DNA of 28,491 bases. Origin: Oppiella nova. Its lineage: Eukaryota; Arthropoda; Arachnida; Sarcoptiformes; Oppiidae. The notes under the pieces are model-generated. The model made no database searches. It was not told the origin of the DNA and saw only the letters and a program-made list of their open reading frames with translations. The position numbers were made by a program, and so were the translations under genes. Shown here piece by piece: positions 26,618 to 28,491 of this stretch (position 1 is the first letter of the stretch; every line of letters starts with the position of its first letter). Location of the stretch: positions 1-28,491 of the forward strand of contig CAJPVJ010000312.1 in assembly GCA_905397405.1 (NCBI GenBank), given 5' to 3'.

Positions 26618-27036
26618 GATAATTACTTCTTTCTATATTTCTGTTTGAAGAAATATCCAATGTTAATGCTACCATTTGCTGACACAGTCCAAAATCTCGA
26701 TAAAAATTTCTGAGAAGTTGGTTTTTAGCAAATAAAAATCCCTTCAGAAAACGAAAGTTTTCCAAAACAATGACAACGAATGACGATGTTTAAGATTTAT
26801 TCTTTCTGGCACCTTGGCCAAAAGAATAAATACAGAACAGGAGATAAAAAATAAAACGCTCTTCAAGGCTATTTTAATTAATTTTTGATGATCAATCTCT
26901 ATGCAAATGTTAATTTCGCCTAACATCTGTGCAATTTATGCTTAGACCTTAGTCTAATATCGTCTATATCTATACGATCCAGATCCATTTATGGCATAGT
27001 GTATTCCACTGTCTACTCTCCCTTGATCCATTTGAC
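26618..27036. other. Divergent dctA/ybiB spacer
   Basis: About 420 bp without a convincing gene. It contains a hairpin GAAAAC-GAAA-GTTTTC (26747-26762) and an inverted repeat ATCGT-N10-ACGAT (26959-26978) about 60 bp before the ybiB-like start. I cannot assign promoters with confidence. Confidence 0.45.
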
Positions 27037-28032
27037 ATGAATACAAAACGCAATCTTTATAAAGACTTTGAACATCCTTTTGCGCAGTTTGTGCGAATTG
27101 TTGGTAAAGGGAAAAATGGTGCACGATCATTAACTTATGATGAAGCTTACCAAGCTTTTTCAATGATTTTGAAAAATGAAGTCTTAGACGTGCAACTTGG
27201 CGCATTTTTAATGTTGCTTCGAGTCAAAGAAGAGTCTGTAGATGAACTTACAGGCTTTGTCCAAGCGACCAAAGACCAATTGAATTTTCAGCCACTTGCT
27301 GTGGATTTAGATTGGTCATCTTATGCGGGTAAACGCAAACATTACCCGTGGTTTTTATTGGCAGCATTAACACTTTCAAAGCATGGCTATAAGATCGTGA
27401 TGCATGGTGCATCAGGCCATACCATGAACCGTGTTTATACTGAGCAAGTCTTAGAATACTTGGGCTTTCCAATTTGCCAAAATGAAGCACAAGTCAAACA
27501 GCAACTAAACACACAAAATTTTGCCTATTTGCCTTTAAATGTGGTCTCTCCGATCTTGGCAGATTTGATCAATCTTAGGAATGTGATGGGTTTACGCTCC
27601 CCGATTCACACACTGGCTCGTTTGATTAATCCATTCAATGCCAAAGCAACCTTACAGGCAATTTTCCACCCTGCTTATCGTAGTTCACATCAACAAGCTG
27701 CCTTTCAATTAGGTTATAAAAATAGTGCTGTGATTAAAGGTGAAGGTGGCGAGTTTGAGCGCAATCCAGATGCCAAAACCCTCATCTGTGGTATTCAAGA
27801 TGGTGAACTTTATGAACATGAATTGCCTAAATTAACCGATAACCGCAGCCCAACAGAAGAGCAGCTTGATCTCGCTATTTTTAAAGCAGTTTGGGAAGGT
27901 CAACAAGCACATGAGTATGGTGAAATTGCCATCACTGAAACAATGGGCATTGCTTTATATACCATGGGTATTGTAAATAACTATCCAGAAGCTATGAGTA
28001 AAGCAAAGCATCTTTGGAACACACGTTTCTAA
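27037..28032 (+). CDS. YbiB/TrpD2-like protein (anthranilate phosphoribosyltransferase fold)
   Basis: The 331-aa protein has the TrpD-type fold: an N-terminal helical domain (TYDEAYQAFSMILKNEVLDVQLGAFLMLLRVKEES), then a glycine-loop region MHGASGHTMNRVYT where true TrpD has GTGGD, and GLRSPIHTLARLINPF. The changed loop and the lack of a trp operon point to the YbiB/TrpD2 branch, which in E. coli binds nucleic acids and is not a tryptophan enzyme. E. coli ybiB is induced with dinG in the SOS response; no dinG is near here. No clear ribosome-binding site precedes ATG 27037. The gene is followed by a weak hairpin. Confidence 0.88.
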   Translation: MNTKRNLYKDFEHPFAQFVRIVGKGKNGARSLTYDEAYQAFSMILKNEVLDVQLGAFLMLLRVKEESVDELTGFVQATKDQLNFQPLAVDLDWSSYAGKRKHYPWFLLAALTLSKHGYKIVMHGASGHTMNRVYTEQVLEYLGFPICQNEAQVKQQLNTQNFAYLPLNVVSPILADLINLRNVMGLRSPIHTLARLINPFNAKATLQAIFHPAYRSSHQQAAFQLGYKNSAVIKGEGGEFERNPDAKTLICGIQDGELYEHELPKLTDNRSPTEEQLDLAIFKAVWEGQQAHEYGEIAITETMGIALYTMGIVNNYPEAMSKAKHLWNTRF

Positions 28033-28049
28033 TTTCATCTTCAAACAGC

Positions 28050-28076
28050 AGCGTGAACGTTATTGATCACGCTTTT
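28050..28076 (+). terminator. Possible terminator of the ybiB-like gene
   Basis: AGCGTGA (28050-28056) / TCACGCT (28067-28073) with a 10-nt loop and only four T after it. It overlaps the stop of the convergent minus-strand gene. Confidence 0.4.
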
Positions 28077-28491
28077 GGATAAAATAAAAATCAGCCCAAT
28101 AAGGATAACTTTTTCCTGAAGAATGAATATTGATGAGTTGCAACTGATCACCCATTTTGACATCGATATTATTGGGTTGATAAGGACCAGATAAATAAGC
28201 ATCTTTTTGCTTTCCAATCAGACTGGAGCAATACAAATGATGGGTTTTTATCTTTTTTGATGCATCGGCTGTATAAGCATTACGGATCTTGATACCAATT
28301 AACAGCATGGGATAACCATCATTTTTAATTGATGTATATTGTGGGACTGGCGTTTGGAAATTTTGACTTGCGGTTACGGTAACATCTAATAAACATTGAA
28401 TACTTCTTGCATCACTTGTTCGCTCAGCGAATACACTGGTCGAAATTGCAGTGATACAGAATAAACTGAGTCGAGCAAGCTTTATTGTTTT
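28060..28491 (-). CDS. Exported protein, unrecognised (5' end outside the window)
   Basis: The frame stays open on the minus strand from the TAA at 28060-28062 to the last base, at least 143 codons. The upstream part reads as a signal peptide ending near CITAISTSVFA/ERTSDA; its initiation codon must lie within a few codons beyond the window. The mature part is about 120 residues, with a strand-rich pattern, a Cys pair candidate (QCLL and YCSS) and segments LLDVTVTASQNF, PQYTSIKNDGYPMLLIG, NNIDVKMGDQLQLINI. An in-frame ATG at 28308 lies inside the domain and is unlikely to be the start. I do not recognise the family. Probably periplasmic. Confidence 0.65.
   Translation of the reverse strand, partial: KTIKLARLSLFCITAISTSVFAERTSDARSIQCLLDVTVTASQNFQTPVPQYTSIKNDGYPMLLIGIKIRNAYTADASKKIKTHHLYCSSLIGKQKDAYLSGPYQPNNIDVKMGDQLQLINIHSSGKSYPYWADFYFIQKRDQ

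Noticed and set aside
26744-26926. A 60-codon minus-strand frame in the dctA/ybiB spacer
   Set aside because: It has a composition typical of A/T-rich random frames, no ribosome-binding site and no recognisable motif.

Overview
The window looks like chromosomal DNA of an Acinetobacter-type gammaproteobacterium. The evidence is indirect: low GC with A/T-rich intergenic DNA, an obg-proB pair, dusB without fis behind it, a DctA-type dicarboxylate carrier, a DUF1615 (YaiW-like) lipoprotein, and close protein resemblance to that group. No rRNA, tRNA, CRISPR array, prophage, plasmid replicon or intact insertion sequence was found. Most of the window is housekeeping and accessory core genome in short, often divergent or convergent units.

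Layout. 1-1442: a FabH-like ketoacyl-ACP synthase III gene split into two halves on opposite strands, with a perfect 127-bp inverted repeat at the break; inverting the 602 bp between the repeats would give one in-frame 371-codon gene. 1490-5470: hrpA, upstream of the fabH-like gene on the minus strand. 6091-6654: AhpC peroxiredoxin with a good terminator. 6754-9158: small genes (VOC protein, endonuclease V, KTSC protein, O-methyltransferase, DUF1653). 9257-10395: two separate roadblock/LC7 proteins without a visible GTPase partner. 10940-11284: a strongly Ala-rich repeat lipoprotein with a readable promoter. 11386-13823: VIT-family metal transporter, nitronate monooxygenase-like flavoprotein, DinB-like protein. 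14030-14624: a DUF4291 gene broken by one extra T in a T tract. 14668-17596: dusB, then divergently a DUF1615 lipoprotein overlapping a HAD-IB phosphatase gene. 17900-20472: three predicted exported proteins, two of them translationally coupled. 20797-23215: obg-proB. 23517-25201: prfH without an adjacent rtcB, followed at once by an unrecognised 356-aa protein. 25256-26617: dctA. 27037-28032: ybiB/trpD2-like. 28060-end: an exported protein cut by the window edge.

Themes. Translation and RNA maintenance recur (HrpA, DusB, Obg, PrfH, YbiB-like), as do oxidative or damage repair (AhpC, endonuclease V, VOC) and envelope or exported proteins (Ala-rich lipoprotein, DUF1615, the 17900-20472 cluster, the 3'-end gene). 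The items most worth checking are the inverted-repeat-split fabH gene (phase switch, large inverted duplication or assembly fold-back), the prfH plus unknown-partner unit, the roadblock pair, the exported-protein cluster and the DUF4291 frameshift. Functions are assigned from recognised motifs and family resemblance by eye; no database search was possible.
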